Shown here piece after piece: positions 9,971-20,381 of a stretch of DNA of 64,000 bases. The stretch is from Macrolepiota albuminosa (lineage: Eukaryota; Basidiomycota; Agaricomycetes; Agaricales; Agaricaceae). The stretch is taken from NCBI GenBank assembly GCA_027475525.1, contig JAMWFC010000052.1, positions 372,001-436,000 on the forward strand. The letters are read 5' to 3'. The position numbers were made by a program, and so were the translations under genes. Every line of letters begins with the position of its first letter. Positions within the stretch are counted from its first letter, which is position 1. The notes beneath the pieces were generated by a model. That model made no database searches, was not told where the DNA came from, and saw only the letters and a list, made by a program, of their open reading frames with translations.

Positions 9971-12900
9971 TTGGCGACGATCACGGAGATGTGGCGCTAA
10001 CGCTGGAATATGACCATTTGACTGGTCTTGTAAATATTTTATCTACCGCTTATCTTGACGAAGAAGTTTTACTTTCCTCGACCGTTACCGACGCTGAGCT
10101 TTCCCAGAAAAACCCAGATATTACCGACTCAGCTCTAGCGTACTTATATCTTACCGCTTCAGAATCGTTTCAAAATATTGCGTCTACCGATACGTATCTC
10201 ACTACCCTTCCCGGAGCCTCGTCTCCTGCCGTTCTTGGACTTGCCGCACCCCAGGCTACAGTTCCCCTTTCCACCTCTGTTTATAACCAGGCTAACGCTC
10301 CCAAAAGGAAAGGGGTTCAAGTTAAAAAGAAATATAAGCCAGTTGCGCTTAAAACAAAACCCATCGCTACGCACTCTCCCGAGACTTTCAGAATCGAGCG
10401 CCAGATCATTGGCGACCCTCTTGCCGACATGCCGGCCTTATCACCGAATCCGCCACCCTTTCAGCCCACAGGACGTTTTACCGAGGAACGCCAACAGCAG
10501 TTCGCCAAGGAGCACGACACAGGATTTTTGACCAAAGATGAGTTAAACGTCCTTACCGATCTTGTCGCTAAGCAAGACAAAGCCTTCGCTTGGGAGGACT
10601 CCGAACGCGGCAGCCTACGTACAGATTTCTTCCCGCCTGTTGTAATCCCGACTATTCCTCACGTGCCGTGGACTGAGCACAACCGACCGTTACCGCCTGG
10701 GATCGAAGCCGAGGTCTGCCAGATTATTAGGACCAAGATACAGGCTGGCGTCTACGAGCCCTCAAACAGTTCTTACCGCTCCCGTTGGTTCTGTGTCCTC
10801 AAAAAGAACGGCAATCTACGCATAGTTCACAGTCTTGAGCCGCTGAATAGAGTAACCATACGACACTCTGGCGTACCGCCTTTCCCTGACCACTTTGCCG
10901 AGTCCTTTGCCGGGCGTATCTGTGGCGCCACCCTTGATCTTTACGTTGGCTACGATGAACGCTTAATACACCCATCTTCCCGTGACCTCACCACCTTTCA
11001 AACTCCGTTTGGCGCACTGCGCCTAGTCACCTTGCCAATGGGCTGGACAAACTCAGTCCCTATATTCCACGACGACATCACTTTCATCCTCCAACCCGAG
11101 ATACCGCATAACGTCCTTAGCTTCATCGACGACGTTGGCGTCAAAGGCCCCAAAGACTGGCGACTCGTAAACGGCTTACCGGCGACCCATCCCGACAACT
11201 CCAATATTCGCTTAGCGCTATGGGACTTTTTCCAGCTGCTCAATCGAGTTCTCCAACGTATGAAGTATAGCGGTGGTACGTTTAGCGGTCACAAACTCCT
11301 CCTTTGCGCGCCAAGGTTCAAAATACTTGGTCACATCTGCACTCCCGACGGTCGCGTTCCCGACGAGTCTCGCTTAGCACTCTTGGAGCGCTGGGGTCCT
11401 TGCCGCGACTTATCTGAAGTTCGCGCCTTTCTTGGCACTGTTGGCGTTCTCAGGATATTCGTCAAAAACTTTGCCCATCGCGCACATGCCCTCAACCGAC
11501 TCACCCGCGCTAACGAGCCCTTCGAATTTGGGCCAGACCAGGTTACCGCTCAACGAGACTTGGTAAAAGCTCTGCAGGACGCCAAGCCCCTAGTTCCCAT
11601 CGACTATAGCTCTGCCGATCCTGTTATCTTGGCGGTGGATACCTCGTACATTGCCGTTGGCTACTTCTTGTGCCAATGCCTTAGCGACAATCGGAAACAG
11701 CGACGCTACAACCGCTTTGGGTCTATTACGCTAAACGACAGGGAGTCTCGCTACAGTCAGCCTAAGCTAGAGCTCTATGGACTCTTCAAAGCCTTCCGGT
11801 CGCTAAAGATGTACTTGATTGGCGTGCGGAATCTGATTGTTGAAGTCGACGCTAGGTACATCAAGGGCATGCTGCAGAATCCTGATATCCAGCCGTCCGC
11901 TAGCATGAATCGGTGGGTAGTCGCCATCCTCATGTTCCATTTTGAGCTGGTACACGTCAAGAGCTCTTTCCACGGCCCAGATGGACTCTCTAGGCGACCA
12001 CGGCAGCCTGGCGACCCGGTAGTGGACCCTCAGGCTGATAGCGATTTCGAGGACTGGATCGACCGCTTACATGGTTTCGTGCACCTCATACAACAGCCAA
12101 TCCCCCTATTACGACGGCAACAGCCTACCAGCATCCTGTTACATCCCATCGTCCCTTACCGCCCCGAAACTTTTAGCGCTCCCCTCACATTCTACACGGC
12201 AAGCATTTGCAGTCAGGACTCACCACCAGTGAAAATCGTACAAGAACCCCATCCGCTAAGAGAGGACAGCAAAAACCTGACCTACGATGCCGTTCCCCGA
12301 TCCGCCAAGGCAAAGGCGGAAGACAGTCGCTTGTTACTCGTTGAGCAATGGATACAAGACCTTAAGCGACCCCCAGACCTTACCGACGAACAATACGCTA
12401 CCTTTATCCGCTATGCTACCCACTTCTTCTTTACCGACAACCGACTTTGGCGACGAAATCGAGATGGCGCACACAAGCTGATCATCAAGCCAGAAGGTCG
12501 CTTACGAGTCTTGCGCGCTATGCATGACGAGCTAGGACATAGAGGTCTGTACGCTACCCGAGCTTCTCTGCTAGAACGCTTTTGGTGGCCACACGCTAGT
12601 GCCGACATCGCCTGGTACATTAGGACTTGCCACCTTTGCCAAATTCAACAGACACGCCAAGTACTCATACCGCCAACCGTTGCAACGCCAGCTCCCCTCT
12701 TCAGCAAAATCTACGTCGACACCATGCACATGCCCAAATCTGGTCGCTACAAGTACATCATTCAAGGTCGTTGTTCGCTAATCCACTGGCCTGAATTTCG
12801 AATGCTCCAAAGAGAAAATACCGACGCGGTCGCCAAGTGGCTATTTGAGGACGTCATTTGCCGTTGGGGAGCGCTAAGAGAAATCGTCACGGATAACGGT

Positions 12901-13769
12901 GCGCCCATCATCAAAGCGCTAACTTACCTCGCCAAGAAATACAATATTCACCACATTCGGGTATCTGGCTACAACAAGCGCGCCAATGGCCTGGTAGAGA
13001 GACCACACTTTGACGTTCGGCAAGCGCTCTTCAAGGCAGTCGATGGCGACGAGTCTCGTTGGAGTGAAGCGACGTATTCAGTATTTTGGTCGGAAAGAGT
13101 TACCATTCGTAAGCGCATGGGTTGCTCTCCCTATTACGCGGCTACTGGCACCCATCCTTTACTCCCTGCCGACATTATAGAAGCGACCTATCTTCAGCCA
13201 GCTCTCCCTACTACGCGGCTACTGGCACCCATCCTTTACTCCCTGCCGACATTATAGAAGCGACCTATCTTCAGCCAGCACCCAATAGTATCTTAGCGAC
13301 TACCGACCTTATCGCCAGACGAGCCATTGATCTCCAGCGAAGGAAAGAAGATTTGGAGCGACTTCACGAGGTAGTCTTTAGCGCCCGTCGCCAAGCAGCC
13401 CTACGATTCGAAACCGAGCATAGCGCCACTATCAAAGATTACGACTTCCCGAGGGGCGCGCTAGTGCTCATGCGCAACTCCAAAATCGAGACCTCATACA
13501 ACAAGAAAATGCGACCACGCTATCTTGGACCTTTGGTTGTTATCTCTCGTAACCGTGGAGGCGCTTACGTACTCTGTGAATTAGATGGTTCAGTACTGCA
13601 TCGACCGGTTGCCGCATTTCGCCTATTGCCGTATCTCGCTAGGGAACAAATCGACTTGCCGTTTGAAGCGCTAGATATCGACACCGCCAAGCTTAGAGAA
13701 CTTGAAGAAACCGAATTATTGGACGATGATGACTTGCCGACTTTAGTTGAAGAAGAAGAAATTGACTAG
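9898..13769 (+). CDS. pol: gypsy-1 pol: reverse transcriptase, RNase H, integrase
   Basis: Reverse transcriptase copies the element RNA, RNase H removes the RNA strand and integrase inserts the DNA. The RT palm motif is FIDDVG (11122-11139), with upstream LPMGWTNS. RNase H starts near VDTSYIAVGYFLCQ (11635). The integrase zinc finger has H..H..C..C in HDELGHRGLY...CHLCQ (about 12526-12650), and the catalytic triad lies in YVDTMH, VTDNGAP and GLVERP (about 12712, 12892, 12990). No chromodomain follows; the C-terminus is acidic. The frame is open from 9898, overlaps gag-protease to 9970 and has no ATG of its own near its beginning, which fits translation by a -1 shift. A 77-bp duplication at 13124-13277 interrupts integrase; without one copy the frame runs to the stop at 13767-13769. 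Confidence 0.9.
13124..13277 (+). repeat. 77-bp tandem duplication (probable assembly join)
   Basis: Positions 13124-13200 are repeated at 13201-13277 with a single difference (T at 13134, C at 13211). It breaks the integrase frame of gypsy-1. The gypsy-2 copy, at the same place in integrase, has only one unit. Confidence 0.95.
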
Positions 13770-14199
13770 AAAAGACTATATACTGATAAGCTTTCATTTT
13801 CTATTACTTATCTTACTTATCTTTCTTGCCGTCACTTATATACTATATTCAACAAACATTTCTTTACGTAGTCAAGTCGCAGCGCTAGCGTGTTGCCAAC
13901 GCTTAGCGCCTTGCGCAACTCTCGCCAAGGGTTTTTCGCTATGATGATTTACTGAGCGTTTCCCTTTTCCTCAAAATTTGTCTAAGTCCCTCACCTACTA
14001 CTTCTCTTGCTAAAACTTACCCTTAGAATACTTGCCGCCTACCTTTTCTTTGCTTTACTTTCTTTGCTTTCTGCGGTTGCGCTAACTCAGAAATGAGACT
14101 TATCTTTCCACTCAGAAACGAGGCGGCAAGGTTTATATATACGAAAACGACCAAAGGCAAAAATATATATACACGACGGCCTATCTACTCTAAGGTCCG

Positions 14200-14429
14200 T
14201 CAGTCTTCATCCTCGGGGAGCGGCAAGGAGTCGTCGAACGGCAGGAGATCGCCAACCTGTACCTGGTTGAGGGCTTGCCACTCTAGCGCCTCGTTGCAGT
14301 CGGCTTGGTATTCTTCGAGAGTCTCCATGCTACGGGTCAAGTTTGAATACCGGAGTCGCGAGGCCATGATTTGTTGCCGAGCGCGTTCGCGCTCGCGACC
14401 CAATACCGCCCGCATACTTGCCGCCCGCG
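14200..14429 (-). CDS. Convergent accessory protein of gypsy-1, C-terminal fragment (runs into gap)
   Basis: The minus-strand frame ends at the stop near 14200 and enters the N gap at 14430. Its last 70-odd residues have a basic helix RERERARQQIMASRLRYSN, then an acidic end DSLPLPEDED. They align with the C-terminus of the longer gene at 57189-59673 in gypsy-2 (RERERVRGQLMALQLRYSN). The match is only moderate, whereas the pol genes of the two elements are nearly identical. The gene converges on pol, with about 430 bp between the stops. The N-terminal cysteine cluster is missing from the assembly. Confidence 0.75.
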
Positions 14430-14529
14430 NNNNNNNNNNNNNNNNNNNNNNNNNNNNNNNNNNNNNNNNNNNNNNNNNNNNNNNNNNNNNNNNNNNNNNN
14501 NNNNNNNNNNNNNNNNNNNNNNNNNNNNN
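14430..14529. other. Assembly gap (100 N)
   Basis: Exactly 100 unknown bases, the usual placeholder for a gap of unknown size. From gypsy-2, the missing DNA should hold about 2.3 kb of accessory gene, the polypurine tract, a 957-bp LTR and part of a transposase exon. Confidence 0.95.
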
Positions 14530-17500
14530 GTTACAGACAAAAAGGTATTTCCTCATGTTAATCCAATGCTTTGACGCTTCTGAGATAGCTATCTAGGGAG
14601 TACCTGTTCAGGATCCATTTCGTCGAGGTCTTGGGTATGCAGCCCAATGGTATGACAATCTACAAATTCGCCTAGAACAGCAGGTAGATGGTGCCATCCT
14701 TGATGCCGACACTCGCTTACAGGGCAGAGAAGTCATTACTCATACCGCAGACCCTTTCACTGCACCACCATATCCAACCCCTCCTGATATGTCTACAATT
14801 ACATACGAAGTCGATTTGTCTCCTGGACAATGTGCACGGCTGCTGCAACAGAGATGCCCATGCTGCTTTGGAGGTAACCTATTCGGACGATCACTGGAAC
14901 ATCAGTAAGTGTCAAATCAATCTCCTGCAGGCCTAACGTTTGACTCAATTGGGATATTAGTGGTGGAGATATCCAAGTCTGTGTCGATGGGAACTTTAAT
15001 CATCGACATTTGCGGTCTGCAGGAGACTCGCCGCATTTCTATGAACCCGATTACATATTATCAAAAGAATTCATTGATAGTATTGGTATTCGAATAGAAC
15101 AATTACGAGTAACTCGCAAACCCCGTCGCCAAAAGTCTCAAAAGTCTCCTGTACCAGACGAAGCCATTGATGAATGTGAATCTTCCCATACTGCAGGCAA
15201 TGGGTCCAACATCAAGACGAATATGGATAGATTCGATGACAGTGGTCTCATGGCTCTGGTTTGCCGACATGACATTCCCATCTTTCTGGCTAATATCGAT
15301 ACCCCTGGAGAACAGCAAAAGTATGCTGTAGCAATGATTGAGCACCTTTTCTCTCTCCTTCCCTCTGCAGCCACTCTGGCTGTACTTTATGATGTTGGAT
15401 GTGTCCTAGATCGCAGTCTTCACACAGTGAGTTACTCATCTACTAGTTTGATGTTGCCAGTCTAATGATTCCTCCTAGTATGACCTTTTGTCACCTGCGC
15501 TCACCAATCGACTTCTTATTGCGACCAGTGCCATGCACGCTTTCGTACATCAATGGGCTTGTCAAATTATAAACAATCCTCGGATTCGCACGGGCTTGGG
15601 CTTAACTGATGGAGAGGGGGTCGAACGTCTTTGGTCAAGGATGCGAAAGCTGATCGCAGTGACAAGAGGTTGTGGAGTGTGTCTCTTTTTTTTATCATTG
15701 TTTTGAGCCATTATAAATAGGCCCTTTACAGCGTTCTCGTCGCATTTATATTGTTGATCGGCAGGTATCCTCAATTGGTGGTGAATTACGAGATGATCTT
15801 GGGTCATGGATTCGACGCCGCCTCAACAAGGGTGTGCAAGGTCAAGCTGCAAAAGCACAACATATATTGAATACCTGTGGGGCTGAGGTAGCTGTTTTAC
15901 GGTCTGAATGGGAGTTACAACGCATTTCTGAGCTATCAATCAGGGCTCGTAAGTGATTGGGATGCACTGTCTTTCCTACTTCTATTAACTGAACTCAATC
16001 TGTTTACAGAAGCCCCAGTTCGCCTCAAAAAGGAACTTGACACTGTTCTATCTCTACAAGGTGAATTTGAAGCCTCTGAAAAGGCTCTTCAAGCTACTCG
16101 TTTGGCATTGGCAAAGGAACTCCCATCCGCAGAATCTTTGCGTATATTGAGCAACCTTCAGGACAATCATGAGCGTCTCAAGGACGGAGTCGAAGAATTA
16201 TATTCATCGCTCAGTATCCGGGATTCATATCCAGAGCTGCAAGGGGTTGATCTTGAGTTTGTGAAATTGCTCTTGATTGCTCGCGACCTCAAGATCAACA
16301 TTCATATCCAGAGCTGCAAGGGGTTGATCTTGAGTTTGTGAAATTGCTCTTGATTGCTCGCGACCTCAAGATCAACATTCGAAAGCGTGCTATTGGCAGC
16401 TTCTTCGAGTGGGAACGATTAGACCAGGCATCAGGTGGCCGAGACCAAACTCTAGGTGAGTGTTTCCACCAGCTTTTTTCGCCTCATCATCCCTCTATAT
16501 CATGGCATTAGGTACCAAACTTCATCAAGCCACTCGGACCGCTATCAAAAAACGAGCTCCAGCACTGATGGCAGGGTTACGTAAGTATAATGATATATGC
16601 GCGATGCTCGTGACTATGTACCAAGTCCAGTGGAACATTCCCCTACCTGAGCCTTTACCAACAGAGTTGAAGCCACTTCGCGATGCCCCACACCTAATGG
16701 AAGATGTTTGGATTAGCCGGCCAATGGAGGAAGTGCCTCGTTGGCTTAGTGACAGTGCAGTACGACGAGGCATTCGTGCTATGTTAAAGGTTGATCGATG
16801 CACTGAGGAGCAGCGACGGCTTCAAATGGAAGCTGTCAATCTTTCTCGATGGTATGGCCGTGAGCTTGCTGCTATTGAGCTTGCTTTAATTGAACCCACC
16901 AGTACGTCCTTTATTCATATTTTTGAATAATTACTCACATGTAACAGACGCACATCTCCATGTCCCTCTCCAACAACGGCGTTCTCATCTTCTCCACCTT
17001 CAATGTCTCTGGCCTAGTTCATTTGCACCTCAAGAAATCTTCGATCATCTCGTTTTCATGGCTACAAAAGTAGCACGATCATTTCAGGCAAACGATAATA
17101 ACCTTAGCAATAACTTGCTTAATGATGAACTACTGTCCAAGCAAACCTTCGAAAGTGTTGATGATGATGATATTCCTGAGGAAGACCATTTGGATGTTGC
17201 AAGGAGCACAAATGAAATCTTGTTCGATGATTTCCTATCGCAGACTATTGATAGTGAGGTGGTAGATCCAGATACTGTAGCTTCAGGTGTGGATATAGCA
17301 CTAATATGGGAGCTTCCAGTACGTTGTGGACTAATATTTATCTTAACGATGCACTAACTCCACTTCTATCAGGAACAACACATTGATCTTCACCACGATC
17401 TCCTTCAAGAACTCTCGTTCCAAACGTTTGCTGACTTCAAACCTCTTACTCAACCACGATATTTCCCTCATCTCCGTGGGTCTTTTGTCTTTGGCCCACG

Positions 17501-18169
17501 TGAGCTTGAAATGATTCATTCGCCAATGGCACGGATAAATGATGTATGCATCAACGGCATCTCAGCTCTGCTAAAGCATCAATTCTCACTACCAACGAGT
17601 CCCGCATCTCAGTATAGTCAACAATGTGCCATTTTCTCCACCCACGACCTCCTCATGATGCGATATAATGCTAGTGATGCAGAAATCTGGCGACGAACAC
17701 GCCACACTCAGTATTGGAAGTCCCCACTCTGGATACTTCCCATCCACTGCCCTGCTACTGAACATTGGGTCATGTGCACGATTATTCCATCTATCGGTGA
17801 AATACATTTGTTCGATAGTATGGCACAGCAGGAACCTTGGAAAACTGAGATCAAGGTACGATCTCATGCTACGTAGTTGGGTATCTTTCTCACATCTTTA
17901 AAAAGGAAATCATGGCTCTTGTCGTCCGCCTCGTCCATCTGGCAAATCAAAACGGACATCCCCTTCACATTATCACTTCAGGGTGGGTTGCTCGACCAAC
18001 CATTGTAGAACCTCGACAAACAAACGATTTCGACTGTGGAATGTGGGTTATAGTAAATATTGCAGCTATTCTCTCAGGTTTTACACTTACCGGCATACAA
18101 GAATGTCAAATGGTATTAGTTAGAGAATCTCTTTGCCATAGACTTGCGGCACTACCCGTCTATAGTTGA
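14530..18169 (+). CDS. KDZ transposase catalytic part fused to Ulp1-like cysteine protease
   Basis: Ten exon segments: 14530-14544, 14597-14904, 14961-15426, 15479-15668, 15721-15948, 16010-16455, 16512-16901, 16948-17318, 17373-17855 and 17906-18169. All introns are GT-AG and about 45-60 bp, and phases agree once one copy of the 77-bp repeat at 16223-16376 is ignored. Recognisable KDZ motifs, in order, are PVQDPFRRGLGYA, CPCCFGGNLFGR, VCVDGNFNHRHLRSAGD, GLMALVCRHDIP, LAVLYDVGC and LTDGEGVERLWSRMRKL. The Asp of VDGN, the Asp of LYDVG and the Glu of GEGVERLW are the likely catalytic residues of the RNase H-fold. The last two exons add a Ulp1/C48-type protease with EHWVMC (His), HLFDSM (Asp) and QTNDFDCGMWV (Gln, Cys). 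Such fusions are known in KDZ elements. The 5' exons are at 5299-6089. Confidence 0.88.
16223..16376 (+). repeat. 77-bp tandem duplication (probable assembly join)
   Basis: Positions 16223-16299 are repeated exactly at 16300-16376 inside a transposase exon and break its frame. Ignoring one copy restores the family sequence that leads into KRAIGSFFEWERLDQ. Confidence 0.95.
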
Positions 18170-18192
18170 ATAATGTTCAAGCTACCCTAATA

Positions 18193-19091
18193 TTACGCCA
18201 AAAGAGTCTGATACAATAATTCTTTAGAAGTATGCAACTCCGATAGATCCTGTCCAGCTATCGTTAAATATCCTCCCAAATCTTGTAAAGACCTGAGAAC
18301 TGAAGAAATGGTCTTTGAAACTTCCTCAGAACGTTTCCACTCGTCCTGTGCTCCAGACAGTTGCAGGATTTCATATTGATAGGTTTTAAGCCATTTTTCC
18401 AGTTTCTCGATGCGAATGATAGCTTCAAAGATATTGTCAGAGTTGCCAGTCGTCATGAAATGAGAGTATAGTGATTCGAAATAATCAAACGCAGAGTCAC
18501 CAACATATTGTGTGAGCTTTTTTGCAACTCTTTCGACTCTGAGAGTCCAGTATGTAACGTCGCTAGGGTTTTCCCTTGAACATAAGGTCAGCGCATGTTA
18601 TTAGAGACATAAAATGCTAGTAGCTTACTCCGGAGCTGCGCTATGAGATTCCAGTTGCTCCAAAAGTGATTCAAGATGACCAGATGTAGTGTCCGAATTG
18701 CCAATGCAGTTCGTCAACTTTTTAATAGCTCTTTCAAACCTCAAAGTCCAATATCTGGCATCTCGAGTGTCCTCTCTTCATGTAAGGCCAATCATTACTG
18801 ACCTCAACGCAGGAGTCTTTGAAACTTACTCAGGAGTTGTAGTAGATTTCACTTGTTGAGATGGCAAGTCGTTTTTCACTCGTCTTTTCAGCCTGTTTTC
18901 CATTCTATTCATGTATAGGTGAAGAATACTAGCAATAAATGAAACACATACCTTTTTGCTTTGAACTTTTGATATTGATCCTGGCGGCGGGTGCTAATTG
19001 TTGCCTTATTCCTGCTCTCGATAGATTCAATAAATCCTAGCCTGAGATAAATGAAGCACTTACTTGTGATAAGACTTTCGGCTCTTAGCAT
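18193..19091 (-). CDS. Small cargo protein of the KDZ element with duplicated YWTLR motif
   Basis: I do not recognise this family. On the minus strand, five exons (19064-19091, 18952-19036, 18830-18904, 18629-18775, 18193-18574) joined by GT-AG introns of 27 to 54 bp keep one frame of 238 residues. Exons 1-3 give a basic N-terminus (for example MENRLKRRVKND). Exons 4 and 5 then each begin with a related unit: DARYWTLRFERAIKKLTNCIG and DVTYWTLRVERVAKKLTQYVG. The rest is predicted helical, charged and possibly coiled. The gene lies between the transposase and the cargo gene, convergent with the transposase (stops 24 bp apart), so it travels with the transposon. The first exons are the least certain. 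Confidence 0.6.
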
Positions 19092-20381
19092 TGTTGGCCA
19101 GTCTTTTCTCTTCTGTGGTGTGGTAGATACGCTGCCGGCCCATAATATGGTAGGAACAATAGAAGTTAAAGATCAATGTAAGTGTACAGATACAAAGCTT
19201 ATTGTCGTCATCTTACATTTTGGACATCTGTCTTACCTTTTCACTCTGGCCTCAAATATAGCAGACCTGTTCAGACTCAACACCTCCACGGTATTTAGAC
19301 AGCTTACTGATGAATTTTTAGACAATTTTACGACCTATAGCAAGTGCAGCTGCAGTCAAGAAATGTGGCAGCACCTGGACGCTAATTTGGACTGGCTATT
19401 TGTAGGCGGTATGCATCTAATGTATCTAGTATTTAATATTCAATCCCTTCATATTTTTCCATCTGTTTTTGGCACCGGCAAGCCACTGTACAGGCAAAAA
19501 AATGGGAGTCTCTCTGTCGAATGTCGACTTTCATTGCAATTTTCATGTGGCTTTTATGACAGGCTCAGTTACATTGTGAACAATCCCAGATTTCCGGTTG
19601 ACAACTTTCACAAAATCTCTGTTTGAGTGCATAGAATTGAGCAAGTACAAATCTTCACAAAATCGCTGTTTGGGTGCGTAAAATCGAGCAAGTTCAAAAA
19701 TACGTAATGAATAACTCTGCAGTTACATAATGTTCATGCGGATGAACAGAACATCTGACACATGTCAGATAGCATTTGTTTCCTTTCCCTTCCTCTCTGT
19801 TTTTGGTCTGACTGCAATTGTCTTACATTTCCTTGTATGTCTTTGAAACTGGTACTCTAATCCTAGTTTTTCTAACCGCTTTATGCAGCTAGGAGTTCAA
19901 TACTACTGAACCTTTAGATTCGAGGTGCTTCCTGATTGTTGGCTTCTCTGTCACTGCTTAAACTTACATTAATTCCGTATCTTGGTATTTTACTATTTTT
20001 CTTGTATATCTAGGACAGTTGTGCTTACTTTTTGTGAAGAAATATACCCAACACTCGTTCATGCTATTGATTTCAACACTATAACCCACTCACTTTTGAA
20101 GATGGTAGCCATTATGACCATTACAACCTATTTCATGATGTGCACTACTGCATACAAATGGCTTCTTTATCCCGCCTCCTTCTACTTCGACAACTGTGAA
20201 ACTCTAAATCAGATTTTTAACCTGGCAACCGCATCAACCTGGTTTGTTTTACTCAAACATTGCCGATTTTCATTCGTCCACCCTCCTTCAACTGTTCTTG
20301 CTACTGCACCTCAAAAAAGTATCTCCTTCAAAGTTTGTATTTATAATGTCGTCTTAAAAAATCAAGCTGACTGCCCCTGAG
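19092..20381. other. Spacer inside the KDZ element, no convincing gene
   Basis: Several open stretches on the plus strand (for example 19051-19626 and 19982-20380) have cysteine/phenylalanine-rich, hydrophobic content and no family match, as expected of AT-rich non-coding DNA. A 47-bp unit, TTCACAAAATC(T/G)CTGTTTG, is duplicated at about 19609-19705. The stretch lies between two divergently transcribed genes (18193-19091 minus, 20382-24428 plus) and probably holds their promoters. Confidence 0.55.

Larger units (their letters stand above)
6090..14529 (+). mobile_element. Ty3-type LTR retrotransposon (gypsy-1) nested in the KDZ transposase
   Basis: The element starts at TGATAGGACC, inside exon 2 of the transposase. 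It has a 957-bp 5' LTR, a leader, gag-protease, an overlapping RT-RNase H-integrase frame and the 3' end of a convergent accessory gene. The rest of that gene, the polypurine tract, the 3' LTR and the right target duplication fall in the 100-N gap. A second family member in opposite orientation at 56062-64000 supplies the missing architecture and confirms the LTR ends (TGAT...ATCA). Four 77-bp duplications in gag and integrase are assembly scars; without them gag-protease and pol are open. It lacks a chromodomain. Confidence 0.9.

Noticed and set aside
19051..20380. Open frames of 191 and 132 codons in the KDZ spacer
   Set aside because: Hydrophobic, AT-driven composition with no motif; the first overlaps exons of the minus-strand gene.
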